NCBI RefSeq assembly: GCF_006538745.1
Contig: NZ_BJLR01000030.1
Span: 1 to 64,000 of the forward strand
Source: Cellulomonas cellasea
GTDB taxonomy: Bacteria > Actinomycetota > Actinomycetes > Actinomycetales > Cellulomonadaceae
Direction of reading: 5' to 3'
Length of the DNA stretch: 64,000 bases
Shown: positions 24,788 to 33,468 of the stretch, piece after piece
Layout: every line of letters begins with the position of its first letter
Position numbering within the stretch: the first letter of the stretch is position 1
The notes under the pieces: model-generated
Databases searched by the model: none
What the model was told of the DNA's origin: nothing
The model's input: only the letters and a program-made list of their open reading frames with translations
Position numbers and translations under genes: made by a program

Positions 24788-24825
24788 ACGAGAGCGCCGG
24801 TACCCGTGGGTACCGGCGCTCTCGT
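24788..24825. terminator. 17-bp hairpin terminator between sodA and ctaF
   Basis: ACGAGAGCGCCGGTACC, loop CGTG, GGTACCGGCGCTCTCGT: a perfect 17-bp stem. It lies nearer to the ctaF stop (57 bases) than to sodA and can serve both convergent transcripts. Confidence 0.82.
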
Positions 24826-24881
24826 GGCTGAGCGTGCAGCGGCTGCTGCCTCGACGTCGGCTGGCTCGCGCCCGCGTGCGG

Positions 24882-25280
24882 TCAGTGCGCGTGCTGGCCG
24901 CGGGAGAACTCGAAGACGAAGCTGACGAGCGCGACGAGCCCGAGGACCATGCCGAGGCCGACGAGCCACCAGCCCAGCGCGAGCCCGGCGAAGACGAGGG
25001 CCGCGGCGAGGGCGATGGCGAGCGGCCACCAGCTCCACGGGCTGTACACTCCCTGGTCGCCGGCACCCTGCTCGATCTCTCCGAGCGGGTCGTCCTCCGG
25101 ACGGGCGTCGATGCGCCGCGCCAGGAGCGCGAGGTAGCCGCCGATCATCCCGACGAGCCCACCCACGAGCGGGATGCCGAGCGTGCCGACCGGCTCGCCG
25201 TCGCTCCACAGCGCGTAGATGACGCCGACCGGGACGAAGAACAGGATCCCGTAGAGGAAGAGCTTGGCCTCGAGCTTCAC
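24882..25280 (-). CDS. ctaF: actinobacterial cytochrome c oxidase subunit IV
   Basis: 132 residues with four predicted transmembrane helices (two before residue 55, two after residue 85) flanking a cytoplasmic loop with [20 protein letters not shown], a block conserved in CtaF. It is a small accessory subunit of the aa3 oxidase found only in actinobacteria. Its ATG overlaps the ctaD stop by four bases. Confidence 0.95.
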   Translation of the reverse strand: MKLEAKLFLYGILFFVPVGVIYALWSDGEPVGTLGIPLVGGLVGMIGGYLALLARRIDARPEDDPLGEIEQGAGDQGVYSPWSWWPLAIALAAALVFAGLALGWWLVGLGMVLGLVALVSFVFEFSRGQHAH

Positions 25281-27088
25281 CGGGGGCCCTCCTGGTCCTT
25301 CTCGTCGGGGAGCACGGTCGTGCTCGACTGCTCGGGCTCACCGGTGCCGTTGCGCACCCGCTCGTCCGCCAGCTCCTTCTGCCCCGTGAGGTCGGCCTCG
25401 CCGAGCAGCTCGTCGAGGATGTTCTGGTCGGGCGCCGCCTGGTCGAGCGCGGCGACCTCGGGGTGGTGCAGGTCGAACGCGGGACGCTCGGACCGGATGC
25501 GCGGCAGCGACGTGAAGTTGTGCCGCGGCGGCGGGCAGCTCGTGGCCCACTCGAGCGAGCCGCCGAAGCCCCACGGGTCGTCGACGGCGACGAGCGGCGC
25601 CTTGCGCCAGGTCACGTAGACGTTCCAGAGGAACGGCAGCGTCGAGGCCGCGAGCACCACCGAGCCGACGGTGGAGAGCTGGTTCATCCACGTGAACCCG
25701 TCTTCGGGCGAGTAGTCCACGTATCGGCGCGGCATGCCGACGACGCCGAGCCAGTGCTGCACGAGGAACGTCAGGTGGAACCCGACGAACAGCAGCCAGA
25801 AGTGCACCTTGCCGAGGCGCTCGTCGAGCATGCGGCCCGTGAACTTGGGCCACCAGAAGTAGAAGCCCGCGAACATCATGAACACGACGGTGCCGAACAC
25901 GACGTAGTGGAAGTGCGCGACGACGAAGTACGTGTCGGAGACGTGGAAGTCGAGGGCCGGGCTGGAAAGGATGATGCCCGTCAGGCCGCCGAAGAGGAAT
26001 GTCACGAGGAAGCCGAGCGTCCACAGCATCGGGGTCTCGAACGTGATCTTCCCGCGCCACATCGTGCCGATCCAGTTGAAGAACTTCAGACCGGTGGGCA
26101 CGGCGATGAGCATCGTCATGAGGGCGAAGAACGGCAGCAGCACCGCGCCGGTGACGTACATGTGGTGCGCCCACACGGTCACGGAAAGGGCGGCGATCGC
26201 GAAGAACGCGTAGATCAGGCCCTTGTAGCCGAAGATCGGCTTGCGGCTGAACACCGGGATGATCTCGGACGCGATGCCGAAGAACGGCAGCGCGATGATG
26301 TACACCTCGGGGTGCCCAAAGAACCAGAACAGGTGCTGCCAGAGGATCGCTCCCCCGTTCTCGGGGTTGAACACCTGGGCGTCGAGCCGCCGGTCCGCGC
26401 CGAGCGCGAGCAGCGCGGACGCCAGCGGCGGGAACGCCATGAGCACGAGCAGGCTCGTGACGAGCACACCCCAGGTGAACACGGACATCCGGAACATCGT
26501 CATGCCCGGTGCGCGCATGCAGACGATCGTGGTGATGAAGTTGACGGCGCCGAGGATCGTGCCGAAACCACCGAGCGCGAGGCCGAAGACCCACAGGTCA
26601 CCGCCGAGGCCCGGCGAGTACGCGGTCGTCGACAGCGGCGTGTACGCGAACCAGCCGAACGACGCCGCGCCCTGCGGGGTCAGGAAGCCGCCGACCGCGA
26701 TGAGCCCGCCGAACAGGTACAGCCAGTACGCGAACATGTTGAGCCGCGGGAACGCGACGTCGGGGGCACCGATCTGCAGCGGCATGATCACGTTCGCGAA
26801 GCCCGCGAACAGCGGCGTCGCGAAGAGCAGCAGCATGATCGTGCCGTGCATCGTGAACAGCTGGTTGTACTGCTCGGGCGTCTGCACGACCTGGATGCCG
26901 GGCTCGAACAGCTCGGCGCGGATCAGCAGCGCCATGACGCCGGCGATGCAGAAGAAGACGAACGACGAGATCAGGTACAGGTACCCGATCGTCTTGTGGT
27001 CGGTCGACGTCACCCACTTGATGACGGTCCGACCGAGGGTCTGGCGACGCGGCGCCAGACCGGGGATCCGCTCGGCGGTGGCGGTCAT
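25277..27088 (-). CDS. ctaD: cytochrome c oxidase subunit I
   Basis: 603 residues, about twelve transmembrane helices; the catalytic aa3 subunit that reduces oxygen and pumps protons. Motifs include [13 protein letters not shown] at the N-terminus, [14 protein letters not shown] with a heme ligand, the CuB/heme site [15 protein letters not shown] (His-Tyr pair), [10 protein letters not shown] (two CuB His), and [11 protein letters not shown] (heme a and a3 His). Start and stop each overlap a neighbour by four bases, so ctaC, ctaD and ctaF should be made in step. Confidence 0.97.
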   Translation of the reverse strand: MTATAERIPGLAPRRQTLGRTVIKWVTSTDHKTIGYLYLISSFVFFCIAGVMALLIRAELFEPGIQVVQTPEQYNQLFTMHGTIMLLLFATPLFAGFANVIMPLQIGAPDVAFPRLNMFAYWLYLFGGLIAVGGFLTPQGAASFGWFAYTPLSTTAYSPGLGGDLWVFGLALGGFGTILGAVNFITTIVCMRAPGMTMFRMSVFTWGVLVTSLLVLMAFPPLASALLALGADRRLDAQVFNPENGGAILWQHLFWFFGHPEVYIIALPFFGIASEIIPVFSRKPIFGYKGLIYAFFAIAALSVTVWAHHMYVTGAVLLPFFALMTMLIAVPTGLKFFNWIGTMWRGKITFETPMLWTLGFLVTFLFGGLTGIILSSPALDFHVSDTYFVVAHFHYVVFGTVVFMMFAGFYFWWPKFTGRMLDERLGKVHFWLLFVGFHLTFLVQHWLGVVGMPRRYVDYSPEDGFTWMNQLSTVGSVVLAASTLPFLWNVYVTWRKAPLVAVDDPWGFGGSLEWATSCPPPRHNFTSLPRIRSERPAFDLHHPEVAALDQAAPDQNILDELLGEADLTGQKELADERVRNGTGEPEQSSTTVLPDEKDQEGPR

Positions 27089-27963
27089 GAGCCCTGGCTC
27101 CTTCTCGTCGGCGTGTCGAGGTCCTGGACGCGGCTGTACTCCAGCCCCAGCTCGCCCGTCTGACCCCGCTCGCGCAGGTCCTCGATGTGCGCGTCGTACT
27201 CGTCGCGCTCGACGACCTTGACGTTGAACAGCATCGACGCGTGGTACTCGCCGCAGAGCTCGGCGCACTTGCCGGTGTACTCCCCGACCTCCTGCGGCGT
27301 GACCTGGAACTCGTTCGTGAAGCCCGGGATCACGTCGAGCTTGTAGAGGAACACCGGGATCCAGAACGAGTGGTTGACGTCGCGCGAGTCGAGCTCGAAG
27401 CGGACCGTCTCGTCGACCGGCAGGTACAGCGTCGGCTGCTCGGCGAGCACGCCCGGCTCGCCGATGTCCTGCGCCTGCTGGCCGGTGTCGTAGACCTGGT
27501 CGTCGACGTAGTTGAAGTCCCAGCTCCACTGCTTGCCGATGACGTGGACCGTGAGGTCCGGCTCCTCGCTGACGTCGGTGATCGCCGACATGTCACGCGC
27601 GGTGTAGTAGAAGAGCACGCCGACCATGATCAGCGGGAGGATCACGTACATGACCTCGAGCGGCACGTGGTAGCGCAGCTGGACCGGCAGCGTGTTGTCG
27701 TTCTTGCGCTTCCGGTAGACCGTGATGCACCAGAGCATCAGGCCCCACGTGATGACGCCGACGATCAGCGCGGCGATCCAGGAGCCGACCCAGAGGTTCG
27801 TGATCCGGCCGGTGTGGTCGGTCACCTCCGCCTCGGAGCTGCCGGGCAGCCAGCCGCGCTGGACCTCGGCGGAGCAGCCCGCCAGGGCGATGGACACGAC
27901 GGCGACCAGGGTCGCCCACCTCACGGCGGGCCGCTGGTGCCGGCGGGGATTCTGCGAGTGCAC
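27085..27963 (-). CDS. ctaC: cytochrome c oxidase subunit II (CuA)
   Basis: 292 residues from GTG 27963 with AGAGGT upstream. A lipobox (SIALAGC, Cys30) predicts a lipid-anchored, processed N-terminus; two transmembrane helices follow (about 50-72 and 93-113). The CuA domain has HSFWIPVF and [12 protein letters not shown], giving the two Cys, His and Met ligands. It receives electrons from QcrC. It heads the ctaC-ctaD-ctaF operon. The upstream region carries two TTCCCGGGA palindromes 21 bases apart. Confidence 0.96.
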   Translation of the reverse strand: MHSQNPRRHQRPAVRWATLVAVVSIALAGCSAEVQRGWLPGSSEAEVTDHTGRITNLWVGSWIAALIVGVITWGLMLWCITVYRKRKNDNTLPVQLRYHVPLEVMYVILPLIMVGVLFYYTARDMSAITDVSEEPDLTVHVIGKQWSWDFNYVDDQVYDTGQQAQDIGEPGVLAEQPTLYLPVDETVRFELDSRDVNHSFWIPVFLYKLDVIPGFTNEFQVTPQEVGEYTGKCAELCGEYHASMLFNVKVVERDEYDAHIEDLRERGQTGELGLEYSRVQDLDTPTRRSQGS

Positions 27964-28014
27964 GCGGGACCTCTCACTCACGTCCCGGCGCACGCCGCCG
28001 GGTGCTGGCGGAGG

Positions 28015-28046
28015 TTTCCCGGGACCTTCGTCCTCATTCCCGGGAA
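28015..28046. promoter_or_regulatory. twin TTCCCGGGA palindromes upstream of ctaC
   Basis: TTTCCCGGGA at 28015-28024 and TTCCCGGGAA at 28037-28046 share a 9-base core. Their centres are 21 bases apart, two helical turns, so two dimers of a regulator could bind the same face. They lie 52-83 bases before ctaC and 116-147 bases before the NifS-like gene. No cognate regulator is known to me. Confidence 0.5.
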
Positions 28047-28149
28047 GCCTATCGCCTGTGCGGCGGGGATTCGCTCCGGAGGAGCCGCATGACGACACCG
28101 CGTCAGCATCGGACGGGGCCCCCGCGAGGCCGCTCGGGGCCCGGCGCGC

Positions 28150-28155
28150 TAGCGT
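28150..28155 (+). promoter_or_regulatory. TAGCGT -10 box of a leaderless gene
   Basis: TAGCGT is followed by six bases and the GTG at 28162 of the NifS-like gene. Confidence 0.6.
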
Positions 28156-28161
28156 GCGCGG

Positions 28162-29385
28162 GTGAGCACGCAGATGGGAGCACCTGGACCGGTCGGCGGC
28201 CCGGCTGCGGGTGTGACACATCCCACGTCCGCGCCCCGGGTGTTCCTCGACGCCGGCGGCCGCGCGCCGCTGGGCCCGCAGGCCCGCGCGGCGTTCGACG
28301 AGTCGCTCGACCAGGGCTGGGCCGACCCGCGCCGCCTGCACGCGGAGGGCCGGCGGGCACGGCTCCTGCTCGACGGCGCGCGGGAGGCGATCGCCGCGGA
28401 GGTCGACGCCCGGACCGAGGAGGTCGACCTCGCGCCCTCGCACACCGCAGGGCTGCACGGCGCCGTGCTGTCCGTGGCGCGCGGCCGGCGGCGCTCGGGG
28501 CGCGACGTCGTGGTCGGCGCCACCGAGCGCGCGGCGGTGCTGTCGGCCGCGGAGTTCGCCGCCGCGGAGCCGTGGACGGCGGGCGCCGGCTCGCGGGTCG
28601 TGGTCGGGGTCGACCGCGAGGGCCGCGTCGACCTCGACGCCTACCTCGCCGCGCTCCGCTCCCCCGGCGTCGCGCTCGCGGCGCTGCAGCACGCGAACGG
28701 CGAGGTCGGCACCGTGCAGCCCGTCGAGGAGGTGCACGAGGCCGCGCGCGAGGCCGGCGTCCCGCTGCTCGTCGACGCGGGCGCGAGCCTCGGGCACGTC
28801 GCCGTGCCGGGCGCGTGGGACGTGCTGGCCGCCGACCCCGGCGACTGGGGGGGCCCGGCCGGCGTCGGGGTCGTCGTGACGCGGGCGGGGGTGCGCCGTG
28901 CCCCGAGCTGGCCCGAGGACGACGACCGCTGGTTCCCGGGCGGCGTGAGCGTCCCGGCCGCGCTGGCCGCCGCGGTCGCCCTGCAGTCGGCGCTCGCCGA
29001 CCGCGACGCGCAGGACGTGCGGCGCCGCACGCTCGTGGAGAGGGTCCGGGCGCGCGTCGCGGCGGACGTGCCCGACGTCGAGGTCGTGGGCGACCCGGAC
29101 CGGCGGCTCCCGCACGTCGTGACGTTCTCGTGCCTCTACGTCGACGGTGAGTCGCTCGTCACCGAGCTCGACCGGCTGGGCTTCGCCGTCGGCTCCGGCT
29201 CCGCGTGCACGTCGAGCGCGCTCGAGCCGAGCCACGTGCTCGCCGCGATGGGGGTCCTGACGCACGGCAACGTGCGCCTCGCGCTGCCGGTGGACGTGAC
29301 CGACGACGCCGTCGAGCGGTTCCTCGCGGTGCTGCCCGGCGCAGTGGCGCGCGTGCGCGCCGTGCTCGGCGTCGAGGGGCTCTGA
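28162..29385 (+). CDS. NifS-like aminotransferase class V protein lacking the usual PLP lysine
   Basis: 407 residues with the class V aminotransferase fold of cysteine desulfurases: VFLDAGGRAPLGPQARAAF, QHANGEVGTVQPVEEV, LLVDAGASLGHV, and the catalytic cysteine loop GSGSACTSSALEPSHVL (Cys349). In NifS/IscS the segment SxHKxxGPxGxG holds the lysine that binds PLP; here the matching stretch is DPGDWGGPAGVG, with Asp228 in the lysine position. The His that stacks on PLP also seems replaced. It may be a sulfur-carrier partner without desulfurase activity, or use another lysine. A tusA-like gene follows directly, and erpA is nearby. Confidence 0.8.
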   Translation: MSTQMGAPGPVGGPAAGVTHPTSAPRVFLDAGGRAPLGPQARAAFDESLDQGWADPRRLHAEGRRARLLLDGAREAIAAEVDARTEEVDLAPSHTAGLHGAVLSVARGRRRSGRDVVVGATERAAVLSAAEFAAAEPWTAGAGSRVVVGVDREGRVDLDAYLAALRSPGVALAALQHANGEVGTVQPVEEVHEAAREAGVPLLVDAGASLGHVAVPGAWDVLAADPGDWGGPAGVGVVVTRAGVRRAPSWPEDDDRWFPGGVSVPAALAAAVALQSALADRDAQDVRRRTLVERVRARVAADVPDVEVVGDPDRRLPHVVTFSCLYVDGESLVTELDRLGFAVGSGSACTSSALEPSHVLAAMGVLTHGNVRLALPVDVTDDAVERFLAVLPGAVARVRAVLGVEGL

Positions 29386-29391
29386 GACCCG

Positions 29392-29751
29392 GTGGGCGGG
29401 GGCGGGCTCCTGGGAGACCCGGGGGACGACCGGCCGGAGGACGACCGGCCGGACGGCGACGGCCCGCGGACGCACGGTCGCCAGGATGTCGACGGCCCGC
29501 ACACGCACGGTCGCCCGGAGGGCGTCGTCGTCGACGCCCGTGGGCTGCGCTGCCCGCTGCCCGTGATCCGGCTGGCCCGGGCGGCGCGCGACGCCGTCCC
29601 CGGCGCGGTCCTCACGGTGGTGTCGACGGATCCCGCGGCGCGGCACGACGTGCCGGCGTGGGCCCGGCTCCGCGGGCACACGGTCGTGGCGTCCCGTGAG
29701 GAGCCCGACGGCGCGCTCGCCATCTCCGTCCGTGTGGGCACGACGGCCTGA
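29392..29751 (+). CDS. TusA-family sulfur carrier protein
   Basis: 119 residues. The C-terminal 75 residues are a TusA fold with the sulfur-carrying motif VVDARGLRCPLPVIRLARA, where Cys54 of CPLP would carry a persulfide, and the core is completed by VVSTDPAARHDVPAWA. The first 40 residues are Gly/Asp/His-rich and contain two near-copies of DGPxTHGR; this extension is unusual for the family. GTG 29392, six bases after the NifS-like stop, is the only credible start and has no good ribosome binding site, so translation is probably coupled. Confidence 0.82.
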   Translation: MGGGGLLGDPGDDRPEDDRPDGDGPRTHGRQDVDGPHTHGRPEGVVVDARGLRCPLPVIRLARAARDAVPGAVLTVVSTDPAARHDVPAWARLRGHTVVASREEPDGALAISVRVGTTA

Positions 29752-29836
29752 CCCGTCAGGTGGCGCGCTCGTGGGCCGCGGTCGCGGTCGCGGGCGCTGC
29801 ACCTGCGCGGCGGAGCGAGCGCGCTCCCCGGACGCA

Positions 29837-29871
29837 GCAGGGCCCGGCACCCCACGGGTGCCGGGCCCTGC
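29837..29871. terminator. 16-bp hairpin terminator
   Basis: GCAGGGCCCGGCACCC, loop CAC, GGGTGCCGGGCCCTGC: a perfect stem between the convergent tusA-like and erpA genes. Confidence 0.85.
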
Positions 29872-29902
29872 CGATCCTGCGGTCGACCTGCGAGCGGTCG
29901 GC

Positions 29903-30253
29903 TCAGCCGAACGAGCCGCCGCACGCGCACGAGCTGCCCGCGTTCGGGTTGTCGATCGTGAAGCCCTGCTTCTCGATGGTGTCGGCGAAGTCGATCGTCG
30001 CGCCGTCGAGGTAGGGGACGCTCATGCGGTCCACGACGACCTCGACGCCGTCGTAGTCCTTGAGGGCGTCGCCGTCGAGCACGCGCTCGTCGAAGTAGAG
30101 CTGGTAGATCAGGCCCGAGCAGCCGCCGGGCTGGACGGCGACGCGCAGACGCAGGTCGTCGCGCCCCTCCTGCTCGAGCAGGCTGCGGACCTTGCCCGCG
30201 GCGACGTCGGTGAGGAGGACGCCGTGCGTCGCGGTCTCGGTGGTCTCGCTCAT
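29903..30253 (-). CDS. erpA: A-type iron-sulfur carrier (ErpA/IscA family)
   Basis: 116 residues from ATG 30253, preceded by GGGAGC. The family Cys residues are in QPGGCSGLIYQ and SSCACGGSFG at the C-terminus, and bind or transfer [4Fe-4S]/[2Fe-2S] clusters to target enzymes. The longer frame to 30316 has no ribosome binding site. Position beside glycerate kinase matches M. tuberculosis Rv2204c. Likely clients nearby are LipA and NadA (inference). Confidence 0.93.
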   Translation of the reverse strand: MSETTETATHGVLLTDVAAGKVRSLLEQEGRDDLRLRVAVQPGGCSGLIYQLYFDERVLDGDALKDYDGVEVVVDRMSVPYLDGATIDFADTIEKQGFTIDNPNAGSSCACGGSFG

Positions 30254-30369
30254 TGGTTGCTCCCGTGCCTCGAGGAAAGGTCGAGTGGTGCTCAGCACTC
30301 TCGTCAGCGTCGTCAACAGCCCGCCGCCGCGTCTTGTTCCCTCAGCGTACGCCGCGCCCTGCAGGCGTC

Positions 30370-30406
30370 CTGCCCGCGTCCCGGGTGAGGCACCCGGCGT
30401 GGGCAG
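30370..30406. terminator. imperfect hairpin downstream of the glycerate kinase gene
   Basis: CTGCCCGCG..CGGGTG and CACCCGG.GTGGGCAG pair with bulges around an AGG loop, in the 171 bases between glycerate kinase and erpA. Confidence 0.45.
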
Positions 30407-30424
30407 CCGAGGGCCGGCGCCGGG

Positions 30425-31612
30425 TCACAGCGCCCAGGTGCGGGCGACACGCTCGACCCGGCGCCCGAGCGTCCCGGCGGGGTCGGCGAGCGACTCCCGC
30501 ACCTGCTCGGGCGTCTCGGCGACGGCGTAGGCGGCGGCGATCCCGGCCGCGCCCCACTCGCGCCGCCCGACGTCGACCTGCCCCGCGAGCACGACCGTGG
30601 GCACCGCGAGCGGCAGCGCACGCGCGGCGACCGCGGCGACGACCTTGCCGTGCAGCGACTGCCAGTCGAAGCGCCCCTCCCCCGTGAGCACGACGTCGAC
30701 GTCGGCGATGCGGTCGGAGAGCCCCACGGCGTCGGCCACGAGCGCCGACCCCGGCAGCAGCCGCGCGCCGAGGAGCGCGAGCCCGAAGCCGAGCCCCCCG
30801 GCCGCTCCCGCGCCGGGCTGCGCGGCGAGCCGCGCGACGGGGGCCGACGACCGGGCACCCGCGAGCAGGTCGGGCCGAACCGCACCGGCGAGCGCGCCGA
30901 CCGCGACGTGCGCGAAGTGCCCGAGCGCCCGCTCGAGCTCCTGCGCCTGCACCGGCGTCGCGCCCTTCTGCGCGGCGAAGCCGGCGCTCGCGCCGTGCAG
31001 GCCGAGGAGCGGGACGTCGACATCGTAGGCGCCGACGAGCTCGACGCCGACGAGGTCCGCGCGCACGTCGGCGAGCGCCCCGAGGTCGTCGGCCAGGATG
31101 TCGCCGAGGTCCCCGCCGCCGTGCGCGAGCGGCGAGCGCGGACCGCCGACGCCGAGCGCGGCGAGCATGCCGGCGCCCGCGTCGTTCGTCGCGGAGCCGC
31201 CGAGCCCGACGACGACGCGCCGCGCCCCCGACGCGACCGCCGCGCGCAGCAGCTCGCCGACGCCCCAGGTGCTCGTGACCGCGGGGTCGCGGCGCCCGGG
31301 CGGCACGAGCGCGAGACCCGCGGCGTGCGCCGACTCGACGTACGCGGTCACCGGGCGGCCCTCCGCGCCGGGGACCACGAGCACCGCACCGGGCACCGGC
31401 TCCCCGAGCGGCGAGCGGACCGTGACCGAGAGCAGCTCCCCGCCGAGGCTCGCCCGCAGCGTCGCGAGGAACCCGGGGCCGCCGTCGGACAGCGGGCACA
31501 GCCGGACGTCCGACCCCGGGGCGGCACGCAGCCAGCCGTCGCGCAGGACGGTCGCGGCCTCCTGGGCCGTGAGGGTCCCGCCGAAGTCGTCGGGGGCGAT
31601 CAGCACGCGCAC
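30425..31612 (-). CDS. glxK: glycerate kinase
   Basis: 395 residues. It belongs to the glycerate kinase type 1 (GarK/GlxK) family: the opening RVLIAPDDFGGTLTAQEAA (where most have DSFKG), PLSDGGPGFL, and the late GLGGSATNDAGAGMLAALG and LTGEGRFDWQSLHGK blocks. It phosphorylates glycerate to 2-phosphoglycerate or 3-phosphoglycerate, linking glyoxylate or serine breakdown to glycolysis. The replacement of DSFKG by DDFGG is conserved in some actinobacterial members. Divergent from nadA, with 41 bases between the starts; the gene corresponds to Rv2205c. Confidence 0.93.
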   Translation of the reverse strand: MRVLIAPDDFGGTLTAQEAATVLRDGWLRAAPGSDVRLCPLSDGGPGFLATLRASLGGELLSVTVRSPLGEPVPGAVLVVPGAEGRPVTAYVESAHAAGLALVPPGRRDPAVTSTWGVGELLRAAVASGARRVVVGLGGSATNDAGAGMLAALGVGGPRSPLAHGGGDLGDILADDLGALADVRADLVGVELVGAYDVDVPLLGLHGASAGFAAQKGATPVQAQELERALGHFAHVAVGALAGAVRPDLLAGARSSAPVARLAAQPGAGAAGGLGFGLALLGARLLPGSALVADAVGLSDRIADVDVVLTGEGRFDWQSLHGKVVAAVAARALPLAVPTVVLAGQVDVGRREWGAAGIAAAYAVAETPEQVRESLADPAGTLGRRVERVARTWAL

Positions 31613-31653
31613 GCCGCCGATCCTGTCACGGTGCGCTGTGGGAAGATCGCGCC

Positions 31654-32868
31654 GTGAGCCTCACGACACCGCCGCAGGACGCCACGTTCGCCGAGCCCGC
31701 CCCGTCGGCGCTGCTGCTCCTCGGGCGCGGGGTGGACCTCGCCTCCGAGCGCGGCGTCGAGTGCGTCGGGGCGCTGCCCGCGGCGAGCGACCCCGACCTC
31801 GTCGAGCGCGCGCACGCGGCGCGGGCCGCGCTCGGCGACCGGGCGTTCGTGCTCGGGCACCATTACCAGCGCGACGAGGTGATCGACCTCGCGGACGTCA
31901 CGGGCGACTCGTTCAAGCTCGCGCGCGAGGCGGCGGCCCGCCCCGAGGCCGAGTTCATCGTGTTCTGCGGCGTGCACTTCATGGCGGAGTCGGCGGACAT
32001 CCTCACGTCCGACGCCCAGCAGGTCGTGCTCCCGGACCTCGCGGCGGGCTGCTCGATGGCCGACATGGCGGCGATCGACCAGGTCGAGGACGCGTGGGAC
32101 GTGCTCGTCGAGGCCGGCGTCGCCGAGGACACCGTCCCGGTGACCTACATGAACTCCACGGCGGCGATCAAGGCGTTCACCGGGCGCCACGGCGGCACGG
32201 TCTGCACGTCGTCGAACGCGCACGTCGCGCTGCGCTGGGCGTTCGACAAGGTCGGCGGGGTCGAGGGCACGGGCAAGGTCCTGTTCATGCCGGACCAGCA
32301 CCTCGGCCGCAACACCGCGGTCAACCAGCTCGGGCTCTCGCTCGACGACTGCGTGGTGTTCGACCCGCGCCGGCCGAACGGCGGGCTCACCGCCCAGCAG
32401 CTCAAGGACGCGCGGATGATCCTGTGGCGCGGGCACTGCTCGGTGCACGGCCGGTTCTCCGAGCGCAACGTCACCGACATCCGGGCCGCCGTCCCCGGCG
32501 TCCACGTCCTCGTTCACCCCGAGTGCAAGCACGAGGTCGTGACCGCGGCGGACATGGTCGGCTCGACGGAGTACATCATCCAGGCGCTCGCCGCGGCGGA
32601 GCCGGGGTCGTCGTGGGCGATCGGCACCGAGCTCAACCTGGTCCGGCGCCTGGCCCGCGCGCACGCCGACAAGCAGGTGCACTACCTCGACTCGACGGTG
32701 TGCTTCTGCTCGACGATGAACCGCATCGACCTGCCGCACCTCGTGTGGACGCTCGAGTCGCTCGTGGCCGGCCGCGTCGTCAACCGCATCGTCGTCGACG
32801 CGGACGACGCCCACTGGGCGCGCGTCGCGCTCGACCAGATGCTCGCGCTGCCGGGGTACGGCGCATGA
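31654..32868 (+). CDS. nadA: quinolinate synthase
   Basis: 404 residues, the long form. It condenses iminoaspartate and dihydroxyacetone phosphate to quinolinate for NAD synthesis and carries an oxygen-sensitive [4Fe-4S] cluster bound by three cysteines, here in IVFCGVHFMA, GGTVCTSSNAH and STVCFCSTMNR. Other family blocks are VLGHHYQRDEV, DLAAGCSMADMA, MPDQHLGRNTA and HPECKHEV. L-aspartate oxidase (nadB) and nadC, its usual partners, are not in the window. The stop overlaps the next gene by four bases (ATGA). GAAGAT six bases before the GTG is a weak -10 candidate. Confidence 0.95.
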   Translation: MSLTTPPQDATFAEPAPSALLLLGRGVDLASERGVECVGALPAASDPDLVERAHAARAALGDRAFVLGHHYQRDEVIDLADVTGDSFKLAREAAARPEAEFIVFCGVHFMAESADILTSDAQQVVLPDLAAGCSMADMAAIDQVEDAWDVLVEAGVAEDTVPVTYMNSTAAIKAFTGRHGGTVCTSSNAHVALRWAFDKVGGVEGTGKVLFMPDQHLGRNTAVNQLGLSLDDCVVFDPRRPNGGLTAQQLKDARMILWRGHCSVHGRFSERNVTDIRAAVPGVHVLVHPECKHEVVTAADMVGSTEYIIQALAAAEPGSSWAIGTELNLVRRLARAHADKQVHYLDSTVCFCSTMNRIDLPHLVWTLESLVAGRVVNRIVVDADDAHWARVALDQMLALPGYGA

Positions 32869-33464
32869 GCACCCAGAGCCCGGTCCGGGTCGGCATCTTC
32901 GTGTTCGACGACGCCGAGGAGCTCGACGTCGTCGGGCCCTACGAGGTGCTGGCCTGGTGGGCGCAGCACTCCGAGCTCAAGCCCGAGGTCGTGACGTTCT
33001 CCCGCGACGGGAACGGGGTGCGCTGCGCGAAGGGCCTGCGGCTCGTCCCGGACCACTCCGCCGAGGACGTCGGACCGCTGCACGTCGTCGTCTACCCGGG
33101 CGGCAAGGGCACGCGCCCGCTCGCGAAGGACTCCGAGCACCTCGCGTGGGTCCGCCGGCTGCGGTCCACGACCGCGCTCCTGACCAGCGTGTGCACCGGC
33201 GCGCTCGTGTACGCCGCGGCGGGTCTGCTCTCGGGCCGCCCGGCCACGACGCACTGGAGCGCGCTCGACGAGCTCGCGCAGCTCGACCCGACGGTCCTCA
33301 TCGACGCCGAGGCACGCTTCGTCGACGACGGCGACGTCGTCACGTCCGCGGGCGTGTCCGCGGGCATCGACATGGCGCTGCACCTCGTGGCGCGGCTCGA
33401 CTCCGTGGACGAGGCGCGCGCAGTCCGCCGCGGCATCCAGTACGACCCCGCTCCCCCGGTCTGA
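32865..33464 (+). CDS. DJ-1/PfpI family protein (isonitrile hydratase-like)
   Basis: 199 residues. The class I glutamine amidotransferase-like fold is shown by VRVGIFVFDDAEELDVVGPY, VVVYPGGKGTRPL, and the nucleophile elbow LLTSVCTGALVYA (Cys110), followed by GRPATTHWSALDEL with the partner His. The block SAGVSAGIDMALHL closes the family pattern. The closest functional relatives by motif are isonitrile hydratases and the N-terminal domains of GATase-AraC regulators; there is no DNA-binding domain here. It starts inside the nadA stop (ATGA) and so is coupled to it. Substrate unknown. Confidence 0.88.
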   Translation: MSTQSPVRVGIFVFDDAEELDVVGPYEVLAWWAQHSELKPEVVTFSRDGNGVRCAKGLRLVPDHSAEDVGPLHVVVYPGGKGTRPLAKDSEHLAWVRRLRSTTALLTSVCTGALVYAAAGLLSGRPATTHWSALDELAQLDPTVLIDAEARFVDDGDVVTSAGVSAGIDMALHLVARLDSVDEARAVRRGIQYDPAPPV

Positions 33465-33468
33465 CGCG

